From NCBI RefSeq assembly GCF_024612015.1, contig NZ_CP102512.1:7750001-7814000 (forward strand): 64,000 nucleotides of DNA, read 5' to 3'. Shown piece by piece: positions 25,763 to 34,736 of the stretch. Within the stretch, counting starts at the first letter, position 1. Each line of letters begins with the position of its first letter. Origin of the DNA: Streptomyces sp. CA-210063. GTDB lineage: Bacteria > Actinomycetota > Actinomycetes > Streptomycetales > Streptomycetaceae. The translations under genes and the position numbers were made by a program. Below the pieces are notes generated by a model, which was not told the DNA's origin, did not search any database, and saw nothing but the letters and a program-made list of their open reading frames with translations.

Positions 25763-25806
25763 GCGGCCCTGACAGTGCCCTCATCTGCGAGGACGGTCAG
25801 GGCCGC
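25763..25806 (-). terminator. Probable lipA terminator
   Basis: An 11-bp inverted repeat (GCGGCCCTGAC and complement) encloses about 22 bases that contain a smaller CCTC/GAGG pairing. It lies 84 bases past the lipA stop. Confidence 0.6.
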
Positions 25807-25889
25807 GGTCAATCAGTCATTACCGGCGAGTAGCTTCTTGTGCTCAGATTCACACGACTGGTGGCACTCCGTGCCATTCGGGCGGAGCG

Positions 25890-26879
25890 TCAGACGGCCT
25901 GCGAGGCGACGTAGGAACCGCCCCGCTGCGGAGCAGCTGAATGACGCTGTTCCATGGCCATCTGGTACAGCCGGCCGGCGCGGTACGAGGAGCGGACGAG
26001 CGGGCCGGACATCACGCCGGAGAAGCCGATCTCGTCGGCCTCCTGCTTCAGCTCGACGAACTCCTGCGGCTTGACCCAGCGCTCCACGGGGTGGTGGCGG
26101 ACGCTCGGGCGCAGGTACTGGGTGATGGTGACCAGCTCGCAGCCGGCGTCGTGCAGCTGCCGCAGCGCCTCGCTGACCTCTTCGCGGGTCTCGCCCATGC
26201 CGAGGATCAGGTTCGACTTCGTGACCAGACCGTAGTCGCGGGCCTCGGTGATGACCTTCAGGGAGCGCTCGTAGCGGAAGCCGGGGCGGATGCGCTTGAA
26301 GATCCGGGGGACCGTCTCGACGTTGTGCGCGAAGACCTCGGGGCGGGAGGCGAAGACCTCCTGAAGCAGCTCGGGGACGGCGTTGAAGTCGGGCGCGAGG
26401 AGCTCGACCTTGGTCTGGCCGGCCTCGCGCCGGGCCGTCTGCTCATGGATCTGCCGGACCGTCTCGGCGTACAGCCAGGCACCGCCGTCGGCGAGGTCGT
26501 CACGGGCGACGCCGGTGATGGTGGCGTAGTTCAGGTCCATGGTGACCACGGACTCGCCGACGCGGCGGGGCTCGTCGCGGTCCAGCGCCTCGGGCTTGCC
26601 GGTGTCGATCTGGCAGAAGTCGCAGCGGCGGGTGCACTGGTCGCCGCCGATGAGGAACGTCGCCTCGCGGTCTTCCCAGCACTCGTAGATGTTGGGGCAG
26701 CCCGCCTCCTGGCAGACCGTGTGCAGGCCCTCGCTCTTCACGAGGCTCTGCATCTTCGTGTACTCGGGACCCATTTTCGCCCGGGTCTTGATCCACTCGG
26801 GCTTGCGCTCGATGGGGGTCTGGCTGTTCCGGACCTCCAGGCGCAGCATCTTGCGTCCGTCGGGTGCGACTGCGGACAC
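25890..26879 (-). CDS. lipA: Lipoyl synthase (radical SAM)
   Basis: 329 residues from the GTG at 26879 ([18 protein letters not shown]), preceded by GGGAG at six bases; further upstream frame has no similarity. The auxiliary cluster motif is [12 protein letters not shown] (Cx4Cx5C), the radical-SAM cluster is CTRRCDFC (Cx3Cx2C), and the C-terminal RSSYRAG supplies the serine ligand. It inserts two sulfurs into octanoyl groups on lipoyl domains, acting after LipB. Substrates in this window include the two lipoyl domains of the E2 at 47814-49613. Confidence 0.98.
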   Translation of the reverse strand: MSAVAPDGRKMLRLEVRNSQTPIERKPEWIKTRAKMGPEYTKMQSLVKSEGLHTVCQEAGCPNIYECWEDREATFLIGGDQCTRRCDFCQIDTGKPEALDRDEPRRVGESVVTMDLNYATITGVARDDLADGGAWLYAETVRQIHEQTARREAGQTKVELLAPDFNAVPELLQEVFASRPEVFAHNVETVPRIFKRIRPGFRYERSLKVITEARDYGLVTKSNLILGMGETREEVSEALRQLHDAGCELVTITQYLRPSVRHHPVERWVKPQEFVELKQEADEIGFSGVMSGPLVRSSYRAGRLYQMAMEQRHSAAPQRGGSYVASQAV

Positions 26880-27008
26880 GATGGCTCCCTGTAGCTTCGA
26901 TTCTTCGGCGTACACCAGGGTACGCCCGTGTGGTTCTCGGCCCCCGGGGTGGGCAACCTTCGGCATCGGGGTGACATTCCCCTGCGGGGCGCGGGAGAGC
27001 TCGGGGGG

Positions 27009-27247
27009 TCGGGTGCGATGGCGGGTGCGGGTGAGTGGGGGCTGGTCGCGCAGTTCCCCGCGCCCCTGAAAAGCAGGGGCTGCGCCCCGTGCTTTTCAGG
27101 CCCGCAGGACCTGGTCTTTCAGGCCCGCAGGACCTGGTCTTTCAGGCCCGCAGGACCTGGTCTTTCAGGCCCGCAGGACCTGGTCTTTCAGGGGCGCGGG
27201 GAACTGCGCGAGAAGCCCCACCGACCCGCACCCGCCATCGCACCCGA
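27009..27247. repeat. Family A palindromic intergenic repeat, copy 3 (expanded)
   Basis: This is the largest copy. The ends are a perfect 24-bp inverted repeat (27009-27032 with 27224-27247), followed inward by the GCGCAGTTCCCCGCGCCCCTG arms. The centre contains four 23-bp tandem units (27094-27185). It lies between the lipB stop and the lipA start, both on the minus strand, and so is 3' of lipB. Confidence 0.88.
27094..27185. repeat. Four perfect 23-bp tandem units inside family A copy 3
   Basis: The unit TTTCAGGCCCGCAGGACCTG plus GTC occurs four times without mismatch. The other copies at 4.0 and 31.6 kb hold single related modules, so this is a local amplification of one internal module. 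Confidence 0.92.
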
Positions 27248-27269
27248 AACCCCCACCCCCTGCCGCGAA

Positions 27270-28061
27270 CTACGCCGACGCCCGCTCCACCTCGCGCGGC
27301 TTCAACTCCGCGTTCTCCAGCACATCCCGCAGATGCCGCTCGGCCACCGGCAGCACCTCGGTGATATCCACGTCACGCCCCAGCTCGTCCGCGAGGGAGG
27401 CGACACCGGCGTCGCGGATGCCGCAGGGGATGATCCGGTCGAACCACTTGTTGTCCGGGTTCACGTTGAGCGAGAAGCCGTGCATGGTGACGCCCTTGGC
27501 GACACGGATGCCGATCGCGGCGACCTTGCGGTCCTCGCGCCGCTGCCCGGCGTTGGAGGGCGCGTACTCCGGCCCGTTCATCCGCGGGTCGAACTCGTCG
27601 TCGGTCATCCGGGGGTCGAGGTCCAGCGAGAGCCCGCCGAGCCGCTGCTCGACCGGGTCGCCGAGCACCCACACGCCGCTGCGGCCCTCGACCCGGCTGG
27701 TCTCCAGGCCGAACTCCGCGCACGTACGGATCAGGGCCTCTTCGAGACGCCGAACGTGGGCGACCACGTCCACCGGGCGGGGGAGCTTCTGGATCGGGTA
27801 GCCCACCAGCTGGCCCGGGCCGTGCCAGGTGATCTTGCCGCCGCGGTCGACGTCGATGACGGGGGTGCCGTCGAGGGGGCGCTCGTTGTCGGCCGTGCGC
27901 CGGCCGGCCGTGTAGACCGGCGGGTGCTCCACGAGCAGCACGGTGTCGGGGATCTCGTCCGCGAAACGCGCCGCGTGTACCCGGCGCTGCTCGTCCCACG
28001 CCTCCTGGTACTCGACGGCCTCCGTGCCGAACCCCATGCGGACGAACCGCAACCCACTCAC
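27270..28061 (-). CDS. lipB: Lipoyl(octanoyl) transferase
   Basis: 263 residues from the GTG at 28061 ([12 protein letters not shown]), with GGGAGG nine bases upstream; longer frames are arginine-rich nonsense. LipB landmarks are [56 protein letters not shown] (catalytic lysine region) and [15 protein letters not shown] with the catalytic cysteine. It transfers octanoate from acyl-carrier protein to lipoyl domains, the substrate for LipA. The C-terminal ~35 residues are a charged extension. It is separated from lipA by a family A repeat. Confidence 0.97.
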   Translation of the reverse strand: MSGLRFVRMGFGTEAVEYQEAWDEQRRVHAARFADEIPDTVLLVEHPPVYTAGRRTADNERPLDGTPVIDVDRGGKITWHGPGQLVGYPIQKLPRPVDVVAHVRRLEEALIRTCAEFGLETSRVEGRSGVWVLGDPVEQRLGGLSLDLDPRMTDDEFDPRMNGPEYAPSNAGQRREDRKVAAIGIRVAKGVTMHGFSLNVNPDNKWFDRIIPCGIRDAGVASLADELGRDVDITEVLPVAERHLRDVLENAELKPREVERASA

Positions 28062-28442
28062 GGCAAGCGCCTCCCTCGGCGGTGCCGCCGGGCGGCGGCA
28101 CCGCGATAGCTCCGTCAGGCGCGTGACGCGCCCAAGCCACTGTACGACCGCACGACCGGGCGGTGTTCGAGCGGTGTCCGGCACCACGTCCGGCACCCCG
28201 GTCCGGCGTCCGGCGTATGCCGCGGCCGCCGGGCGTACGAGAGGCCCAGCCGGCGCGCGTCGGAGGCCGACCCCGTCAGCCGCGCAGCGAATCCTCACAC
28301 GATCGGATGAATGGGTGCGGAACTGTGCGATCAGACGCTTACTCTCCGCTACATTCGCGCCGTTCACAAGGCCGCAAAGGCTTCTCACCAGGCAATCCGG
28401 GACACCCCGCCGACACCCGGAAGGCAGGAGACCGCACCGCAG
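28062..28442. other. Divergent promoter region, lipB / NsdA-like regulator
   Basis: This 381-base gap lies between divergent starts. GC-rich, no open frame with convincing codon use. A relatively AT-rich patch at about 28290-28370 precedes the plus-strand regulator and is the likeliest promoter. I see no clear operator. Confidence 0.5.
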
Positions 28443-29882
28443 ATGACGGAACGACCCGCGCAGCGCACCCCCAACCGCCAGCTCGCCGCCCTCATCGCAG
28501 AAGCGGGGTTCTCCAACGCGGGACTAGCGCGCCGAGTGGATCAGCTCGGTCTCGAACACGGCCTCGACCTCAGATACGACAAGACGTCGGTCACCCGCTG
28601 GCTGCGCGGTCAGCAGCCCCGGGGGACGACGCCCGCACTCATCGCCGAGGTGTTCACCCGCCGCCTCGGCCGCCGGCTCACCGCCCAGGACCTCGGCCTG
28701 GACGCCTGCGCCCCCGTCTACGCGGGCCTGGAGTTCGCCGCCACCCCCGAGGAGGCCATCGACATCGTCGGCGGTCTGTGGCGCAAGGACTCCGGCAGCC
28801 ACGCCGAACTCCGCAAGATCGCGTTCACTCCGGCCGGGCTGGTCGTCCCCAGCCGCGACTGGCTGATCGGCCGAGCCGACGACCGGGTGGGCCGGGGTGA
28901 TCCGGGCGCCACCCGGGTCCCCCCGCAGGGCCGCCCGGCCGTCCCCCGGCAGCGCAGCCAGACCGAGCGCGGCCCCGGCCAGAAGGTCACCGGCGGGGAC
29001 ATCGCCGCCCTCCGCTCGGTCGGCGAGCTGTTCCGCGCCCTCGACGACGCGTACGGCGGGGGCCACGCCCGCCAGGCCCTCGTGCGCTACCTCGAACACG
29101 AGGCCGAGCCCATGCTGCGCGGCGCCTATGGCGAACAGATCGGCCGACGGCTGTTCGCGGCCGCCGCCGACCTGACCCGGCTGGCCGGCTGGACCTCGTA
29201 CGACATCGGCGCGCACGGGCTCGCCCAGCGGTACTTCGTGCAGGCGCTCAGGCTGGCGCAGGCGGCGGGGGACCGGGCGTACGGGGCGTACGTCCTGGTC
29301 ACGATGAGCCGGCAGGCGGTCTATCTGGGGCACGGACGGGAGGCCGTGCAGCTCGCGCGCGTCGCCCAGCAGGGCGTCGGGTCGGCCGTGCCGCCGGTGG
29401 TGCAGTCGCTGCTGCACGCGGTCGAGGCGCGCGGACACGCGGTGCTCGGCGAGGTGCGGGCCTCCACGGCCGCGCTGGTACGGGCCGAGCGCGCCCTGGA
29501 GACGGCCCGCCCCGGGGACGAAGTGCCCCACTGGGCGCGGTTCTTCGACGAGGCACAGCTCGCCGACGAGTTCGGCCACAGCCACCGCGACCTCCAGCAG
29601 TACCGGGCCGCGGCCCAGCACGCCGAACGCTCCCTGCAGCTGCGGGCCCCCGCCTACGCCCGCAGCCGCCTCTTCTGCCGCGTCGTCCTCGCCTCCGCCC
29701 GCCTCGGCCTCGGCGAACTCGACCAGGCCTGCCAGTTGGGCGCGGAGGCCGCCGGCCAGGCCGCCGAGATGCGGTCCGTCCGAGCCGTGGAGTACGTCCG
29801 CGACTTCGAGCGCCGCTTGGAGCCGTACCGCGACGCGGCGCCGGTGAGGGGGTACCGGGACAAGGTGGCGGCGCTGGGATAG
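28443..29882 (+). CDS. NsdA-like helix-turn-helix/TPR regulator
   Basis: 479 residues from the ATG at 28443 ([13 protein letters not shown]). The N-terminal helix-turn-helix (about 10-60) includes [20 protein letters not shown] and [14 protein letters not shown] middle region has [21 protein letters not shown], and TPR-like helices fill residues 200-470 ([29 protein letters not shown]). The pattern matches NsdA and relatives, cytoplasmic regulators of development and antibiotic output in Streptomyces. Small-molecule or protein binding by the TPR part is inferred. Divergent from lipB. Confidence 0.88.
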   Translation: MTERPAQRTPNRQLAALIAEAGFSNAGLARRVDQLGLEHGLDLRYDKTSVTRWLRGQQPRGTTPALIAEVFTRRLGRRLTAQDLGLDACAPVYAGLEFAATPEEAIDIVGGLWRKDSGSHAELRKIAFTPAGLVVPSRDWLIGRADDRVGRGDPGATRVPPQGRPAVPRQRSQTERGPGQKVTGGDIAALRSVGELFRALDDAYGGGHARQALVRYLEHEAEPMLRGAYGEQIGRRLFAAAADLTRLAGWTSYDIGAHGLAQRYFVQALRLAQAAGDRAYGAYVLVTMSRQAVYLGHGREAVQLARVAQQGVGSAVPPVVQSLLHAVEARGHAVLGEVRASTAALVRAERALETARPGDEVPHWARFFDEAQLADEFGHSHRDLQQYRAAAQHAERSLQLRAPAYARSRLFCRVVLASARLGLGELDQACQLGAEAAGQAAEMRSVRAVEYVRDFERRLEPYRDAAPVRGYRDKVAALG

Positions 29883-29891
29883 GCGTACGAC

Positions 29892-29930
29892 GCGAGGGGG
29901 CGCCCGGTGATCCGCCGGGCGCCCCCTCGC
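29892..29930. terminator. Terminator between the NsdA-like gene and FAD oxidoreductase
   Basis: A 16-bp inverted repeat (GCGAGGGGGCGCCCGG and complement) with a 7-base loop lies just past the stop at 29882; its edge touches the end of the convergent gene. The GGGGGCGCCCGG arm is the same as in the terminator at 24525-24560. Confidence 0.85.
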
Positions 29931-29933
29931 CGC

Positions 29934-31331
29934 TCACGCCGCCGTTTCGAGCGGCTCCTCCAGAGGCGTCGGGCGGGCGTCCAGGTCGGTGAGGACGGCG
30001 TGGGCGGCTCGGCGGGCGGAGTGGAGAGCGCCCTGGACGGTGCTGGTGTCGCGGTGGTCGCCGCAGACGTAGAGGCCGGCGAGGAGGCGTACGGGGCGTC
30101 GTAGATCGTGGGGTGCGGGCATCGCGGGGACGGCCTCGGGGACGTGGTGCGCGGCGAGGAGTTCCCAGCGGGTGGTGGACGTGCGGTAGAGGCGGGCCAG
30201 TTGGGCGCGGACCGTGGCGTCGAGGTGCGCGGGGTCAGGGGGCGTGCCGAGCACCGTGGAGGTGATCAGGGAGCGGCCCGCCGGTGCCCTGCCCGGGTCG
30301 ACCTGGCTGATGACCGCCGTGTGCGAGACGGGCCCGCCGCGGTCGGAGTCGAGGAGCAGCGCCGGTTCGACGAGCGGCGGCTCGTCCGTGGCGTGGTGCA
30401 GGACCGTCACCGGGTGGAACTCCGGCACCCGCAGCCCCGGAAGCAGTTCGGCGGCCGAACGGGCGTCCGTGGCCAGCACCACGGCACGGCAGGAGAGTTC
30501 ACCGTGGTCCGCCGTCGTCACCGAGGTCGTGCTGATCGCCGTGACCCGTACGCCCGTACGGACCGAGCCCGGCGGCAGCGCGGCCGCGAGGAACTCCGGG
30601 AGGGCGTCGGCGCCGCCCTCCGGGACGCACAACCGGCCCGTCGCGAAGGTGTGCAGGGCCAGGTCGGCACAGCGGCTGGACGTCTGCAGGGCCGGGTCGG
30701 AGAGGAGCGCGGCCAGCAGGGGACGTACGAAACCCTCGATCGTCCGGGGCGGGAAACCTCGGGTCGCCAGCGCCTGGGAGATCGGGACCTCCGTTCGTGT
30801 GAGGAGCCGTTCGGGCGCGGTCGCGGCGAGCCGGGCCAGGGCCATGGCCAGCCGGGACTGGTCGGCGGGGGCGCCCAGACGGCCGGGGCGGATGCCCGTG
30901 GAACGCCCTTGCGGGCGGCCCTGGTTCCGGGGAAGCCTGGGGGCGCTTGCGAGGGCGCGTGCCGCCGTGAGTGCGCCCCTCGCGCCTCGCAGGACAGGGG
31001 TGGCGCCGGCACGGTGATGACGGCCGTCTGCGTGCAGCAGGACGCCTGGGGCGAACGGGCGCAGGGGCAGGCCGGCCAGGGGCGGGGTGCGGCGCAGTTC
31101 CGGGTACGACGTGGAGAGCAACGGGGCCGTCCGGTCGAGGCGGAAGCCGTCGATCTTCTCGGTGGACATACGGCCGCCGACGGCGGGTGCGGCCTCCAGG
31201 ACGGTGGTCGTCAGCCCCGCCCTGCTCAGATGTCCGGCCGCAGCGAGGCCGGCCACACCGGCTCCTACGACGATGACGTCCACGGTCTCCGTGTCCGCCG
31301 GGAACGCCGACTGGTGCACCGACTCAAGCAC
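29934..31331 (-). CDS. FAD-dependent oxidoreductase (amine oxidase/protoporphyrinogen oxidase-like)
   Basis: 465 residues from the GTG at 31331 (VLESVHQSAF), preceded by GGGAGGGG. The FAD dinucleotide-binding fold starts VDVIVVGAGVAGLAAAGHLS (GxGxxG) and continues TTVLEAAPAVGGRM. CVPEGGADALPEFLAAAL and a C-terminal GLYVCGDHRDTSTVQGALHSARRAA complete the amine-oxidase-type pattern (second FAD contact). The substrate is unknown; relatives act on carotenoids, amines or protoporphyrinogen. A much longer reading frame through the repeat upstream is not real. Confidence 0.88.
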   Translation of the reverse strand: MLESVHQSAFPADTETVDVIVVGAGVAGLAAAGHLSRAGLTTTVLEAAPAVGGRMSTEKIDGFRLDRTAPLLSTSYPELRRTPPLAGLPLRPFAPGVLLHADGRHHRAGATPVLRGARGALTAARALASAPRLPRNQGRPQGRSTGIRPGRLGAPADQSRLAMALARLAATAPERLLTRTEVPISQALATRGFPPRTIEGFVRPLLAALLSDPALQTSSRCADLALHTFATGRLCVPEGGADALPEFLAAALPPGSVRTGVRVTAISTTSVTTADHGELSCRAVVLATDARSAAELLPGLRVPEFHPVTVLHHATDEPPLVEPALLLDSDRGGPVSHTAVISQVDPGRAPAGRSLITSTVLGTPPDPAHLDATVRAQLARLYRTSTTRWELLAAHHVPEAVPAMPAPHDLRRPVRLLAGLYVCGDHRDTSTVQGALHSARRAAHAVLTDLDARPTPLEEPLETAA

Positions 31332-31509
31332 GTGCCCCTCCCGAGGTCGCGCGGTTGCGGGGGCTTTATGCCCCCAACACCCATCTGAAATACCTGAGTT
31401 CGGAACGAGAGTGAAGGTGGGGGTCGGTTCCGGGGAAGGAGCGTGTGACCTCGCACGGAGGCATGAGCGGGGTGAGTGTGCGCCGGGCGTTCGGGAGGCT
31501 GCGGTTGTC

Positions 31510-31702
31510 GGGCGGGTGCGGGTGGGTGGGGGCTGGTCGCGCAGTTCCCCGCGCCCCTGAAGACCAGGCCCTGCGGGCCTGAAAGACGACGGCCCTGCGG
31601 GCCGGAAAAGCACGGGGCGCAGCCCCTGCTTTTCAGGGGCGCGGGGCTGTGTTGGATCTGCGGCTACCGCCGCGTGGGCGCGACCAGCCCCCACCCACCC
31701 GC
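31510..31702. repeat. Family A palindromic repeat, copy 4, interrupted by a family B module
   Basis: The left arm and centre match copy 1 closely. In the right arm GGGGCGCGGGG is followed not by AACTGCGCGACC but by about 32 bases containing TGGATCTGCGGCTACCGCCG, and then GCGCGACCAGCCCCC. That segment matches the family B repeat at 1086-1152 in inverse orientation. It is 3' of the TIGR01777 gene. Confidence 0.85.
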
Positions 31703-31717
31703 AGACGACGAACCCCC

Positions 31718-32641
31718 TCAGCCGGCCTCCGCCGCCCGGATCGCGTCCTCGATCTCCGGGTACGTGAACGTGAAGCCCGACTCCAACAACCGCGCCGGGA
31801 CGGCCCGCGTGCTGCCGAGGACGTCGTCGGCGACCCCGCCGAGGACGAGCCGGAGCGCGGGCGCCGGCACGGTGAACAGCGTGGGCCGGTGCAGGACCCG
31901 GCCCATCGCCGCCGTGATCTCGCGGTTGGTGCGCGGGGCCGGCGCCGTCAGATTGAACGGGCCGGACAGCGACGGGGTGAAGAGCAGGTGACGCAGGGCC
32001 GCGACCTCGTCGTGGAGGGAGATGAAACTCCAGTACTGGCGGCCGTTCCCCATCCGTCCGCCCAACCCGGCCTTGAACAGCGGGAACAGCGGACCCCAGG
32101 CGCCCCCGCCCCGGGCCACCACCAGCCCCGTACGGGCGAACGCCGTACGGATCCCGGCCTGCCGCGCGGGCTCGGCCGCCCCCTCCCACTCCACGCACAA
32201 CGAGGACAGGAACTCCGACCCCGGCTCCGCCGACTCGTCCACGACCCGGTCGCCCGTGTAGCCGTAGAACCCGATCGCGCTGCCGTTGACGAACACGCTC
32301 GGCGGGGTGTCCAGGGCGGCCACGGCCTCCGCGAGCGTTCGGGTGCCGAGCACCCGGCTGTTGCGGATCGTCGCCTTGTACGCCTTGGTCCAGCGGCGGG
32401 ACGCGACCCCCGCCCCGGCGAGGTTCACCACGGCCGCGCATCCCGCGAGCCCCTCGGTGTCGACCCGCCCCGCGTCCGGGTCCCAGCGCACCTCGCCCCG
32501 CGCCCGTGGCGCCCGCCGCACGAGCCGGAGCACCTCGTGTCCGTCCTCGGAGAGGGAGCGGGCCAGCGCCGAACCGATCAGGCCGGACGCCCCGGCGATC
32601 GCGATACGAGAACCGGGCGGAACGGGCGATTCAACGGTCAT
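31718..32641 (-). CDS. TIGR01777-type epimerase (SDR39U1-like)
   Basis: 307 residues from the ATG at 32641 (MTVESPVPPGSRIAIAG). Rossmann start IAGASGLIGSALARSL, then VVNLAGAGVASRRW, FVNGSAIGFYGYTGDRVVDE (Ser/Tyr active-site region) and a C-terminal cap with MGRVLHRPTLFTVPAPALRLVLG. The family is related to cell-division-associated SulA-like nucleotide-sugar epimerases. The substrate is unknown. Divergent from the GNAT gene. Confidence 0.92.
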   Translation of the reverse strand: MTVESPVPPGSRIAIAGASGLIGSALARSLSEDGHEVLRLVRRAPRARGEVRWDPDAGRVDTEGLAGCAAVVNLAGAGVASRRWTKAYKATIRNSRVLGTRTLAEAVAALDTPPSVFVNGSAIGFYGYTGDRVVDESAEPGSEFLSSLCVEWEGAAEPARQAGIRTAFARTGLVVARGGGAWGPLFPLFKAGLGGRMGNGRQYWSFISLHDEVAALRHLLFTPSLSGPFNLTAPAPRTNREITAAMGRVLHRPTLFTVPAPALRLVLGGVADDVLGSTRAVPARLLESGFTFTYPEIEDAIRAAEAG

Positions 32642-32771
32642 GCCCCCATCCTGCCGGGTGGGCGGCGAAACCGCGGGGCCAGGGGGGTGACCTGGGCGCC
32701 CGAAAACGGCCGTCCACGATTGCCTCCGGCCCTCTCCACCACCGCCGTGCCGCCGCCGTACAGTGGCCGTC

Positions 32772-33260
32772 ATGCCGGTTCCGCACATACGCGTCGCGAC
32801 CCCTGACGACGAGGGCGCGCTCGGCCTGCTCGACCGCGTCACCTGGTCGCCGCTGCACTCCGTCCAGGAGCGCCCCCGACAGCCGTACGAGCCCTTCTAC
32901 AACGAGCGTTACGGCCCCCGGGACCACCTCGTCGCCGAACTCGCCGGCACCGTCGTCGGCTACGTCCGGCTCGGCCGGCCCTCCTTGCTCGCCTGCCACA
33001 CGCACGTCCGGCAGATCCAGGGCCTCGCCGTCGCCGAGGAGGCACGCGGGGCCGGCGTCGCACGTGCCCTGCTGCGGGCCGCGCAGGACGAGGCCCGCCG
33101 GCGTGGCGCCCGCCGCCTCACCCTGCGGGTCCTCGGCCACAACACCCCGGCCAGGAAGCTGTACGAGTCCGAGGGGTTCGTGGTGGAGGGGATCCTGGCG
33201 GAGGAGTTCCTGCTGGACGGGACGTACGTGGACGACGTGCTGATGGGCTGTCGGCTCTGA
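32772..33260 (+). CDS. GNAT family N-acetyltransferase
   Basis: 162 residues from the ATG at 32772 (MPVPHIRVATPDDE); a GTG at 32763 is possible. The GNAT core includes GYVRLGRPS, IQGLAVAEEARGAGVARALL (acetyl-CoA pyrophosphate loop of the Q/RxxGxG/A type) and LRVLGHNTPARKLYESEGFVVEG. The acceptor is unknown. Its stop is followed immediately by four 14-bp tandem repeats. Confidence 0.92.
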   Translation: MPVPHIRVATPDDEGALGLLDRVTWSPLHSVQERPRQPYEPFYNERYGPRDHLVAELAGTVVGYVRLGRPSLLACHTHVRQIQGLAVAEEARGAGVARALLRAAQDEARRRGARRLTLRVLGHNTPARKLYESEGFVVEGILAEEFLLDGTYVDDVLMGCRL

Positions 33261-33316
33261 TCAGCGTCTTCCACTCAGCGTCTTTCACTCAGCGTGTTCG
33301 ACTCAGTGTGTTCGAC
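33261..33316 (+). repeat. Four 14-bp tandem repeats directly after a stop codon
   Basis: TCAGCGTCTTCCAC, TCAGCGTCTTTCAC, TCAGCGTGTTCGAC and TCAGTGTGTTCGAC lie head to tail, starting with the base after the GNAT stop TGA and ending 14 bases before the convergent protease gene. Confidence 0.9.
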
Positions 33317-33329
33317 AGCTGTGTGCGGC

Positions 33330-34514
33330 TCACGAGGTCACCAGCTCACCCGTGTCCACCGCCGCCGTAGCGTTCGCCGCGCGCTCCGCGTCGGAGGCGA
33401 CCTCGTCCACGGTCAGGACGTAACCCGTCTCCGCGTCCGAGGTGGAGCGGGCGAAGACCACGCCGAAGACCTGGCCGTCGGTGGTGAGGAGGGGGCCGCC
33501 GGAGTTGCCGGGGCGGACCGTGGAACGGATGGAGTAGATGTCGCGGGTGACCGAATCCGTGTTGTAGATGTTCCGGCCGGTGGCGTCGATACGGCTGGCG
33601 ACCGTGGCCGCCTGGAGGTCGAGGCCGCCGTCCTCCGGGTAACCGGCGACGACCGCCGCGTCGCCGCGCTTGGCCCCGTCGTCGAAGCGGAGCAACGGGG
33701 CCTCGAGACCCGGGACGTAGAGGACCGCCACGTCCTTGTCGGGGTCGAAGAGCACCACCCGCGCCTCGTACGCCTTGCCCACGCCACCCACGCGCACGCT
33801 CGGGTCGTCGATGCCCGCCACCACATGGGCGTTGGTCATCACATGTTCGGTGGCGTACACGAAACCGCTGCCCTCGCGGCCCTGGGTGCCCGCGACGCCC
33901 TCGATCTTCACCGTGCTGCGCTTGGCCGCGCCGGTCGCGGCCGCGGTGACGCTGTCGCCGGAGGGCTTGGCGACCTCGGCCGTCGCCTCGTTCTCGAACG
34001 GGTTGAAGACCTGCGGGAAACCCGCCTCGGTGAGCGCGGAGGTGGCGTTGGAGAACCAGGTCGGGGTGGTGTCCGGCATGGTGTTCTGGACGGCGCCGAG
34101 CAGCGCCGAGTTGCGGATCGAGTTGGTCACCACCGCGGACGAGGAGGCCCCGAGGACGCTCGCGGCCACCCAGGCCACGATGAGCACGGCGACCGTGTTG
34201 GCCGCCGCCCCGCCGATGCCGTCGGCCACCCTCAGCGGACTGCGGTCTATCTCCCGGCGCAGTCGCAGCGCCAGCCGGCCCGCCAGTTCATGCCCGATCA
34301 CCCCCGGCACCAGCACCGTCAGCACCGCCGTGACCGTCGCCGCCGGGGTGCCCGCCTCCACCAGCTCCATCATCCACGGCAGGATCCACACGCCTATCGC
34401 CGCGCCGCCCACGAAACCGGCCAGGGACACACATCCCGCGACCAGGCCGCGACGGTACCCGGACGCCGCGTAGGCCAGGATCACCAGCAACAGCAGGATG
34501 TCGAGCACGTCCAC
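33330..34514 (-). CDS. MarP-type membrane serine protease
   Basis: 394 residues. Four membrane helices in a CvpA-like N-terminal domain (about 1-125) are followed by a trypsin-like periplasmic/extracellular domain. That domain has TNAHVVAG (His), DPDKDVAVLYV (Asp) and RPGNSGGPLL (Ser) as the catalytic triad. This is the architecture of mycobacterial MarP, an acid-resistance protease that activates a peptidoglycan hydrolase. A divergent PGRP amidase gene next door (34737-35642) is a plausible functional neighbour. Confidence 0.93.
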   Translation of the reverse strand: MDVLDILLLLVILAYAASGYRRGLVAGCVSLAGFVGGAAIGVWILPWMMELVEAGTPAATVTAVLTVLVPGVIGHELAGRLALRLRREIDRSPLRVADGIGGAAANTVAVLIVAWVAASVLGASSSAVVTNSIRNSALLGAVQNTMPDTTPTWFSNATSALTEAGFPQVFNPFENEATAEVAKPSGDSVTAAATGAAKRSTVKIEGVAGTQGREGSGFVYATEHVMTNAHVVAGIDDPSVRVGGVGKAYEARVVLFDPDKDVAVLYVPGLEAPLLRFDDGAKRGDAAVVAGYPEDGGLDLQAATVASRIDATGRNIYNTDSVTRDIYSIRSTVRPGNSGGPLLTTDGQVFGVVFARSTSDAETGYVLTVDEVASDAERAANATAAVDTGELVTS

Positions 34515-34736
34515 TCCAGCCGCCTTTCACTCGGGACCCTGTAGTACGCGTGGGGCGGGCACAGTGATCAGTTACGCCCGCACCGCACCCCGGCGGCCCG
34601 TACGAACCGGCCACCGGCGCGCCACAACTGCCTGGAACTGTGAAAACGTCCCGGACCGGGACGTTGGTTCCATCCGCTTCCACCGGGTGGCACACCCCAC
34701 CTCGCGGGCGGCACGCATCTGGGTGACCCTGAGGAC

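Noticed and set aside
27009..27247. A CRISPR array or insertion sequence between lipA and lipB
   Set aside because: The 23-bp units have no spacers, the whole is a palindromic intergenic element with copies elsewhere in the window, and it encodes no transposase.
29934..32441. An 835-codon open frame that appears to fuse the FAD oxidoreductase to upstream sequence
   Set aside because: The extra N-terminal part is a wrong-frame reading of the TIGR01777 epimerase gene and the family A repeat; the oxidoreductase has its own GTG, ribosome site and FAD motif at the right distance.
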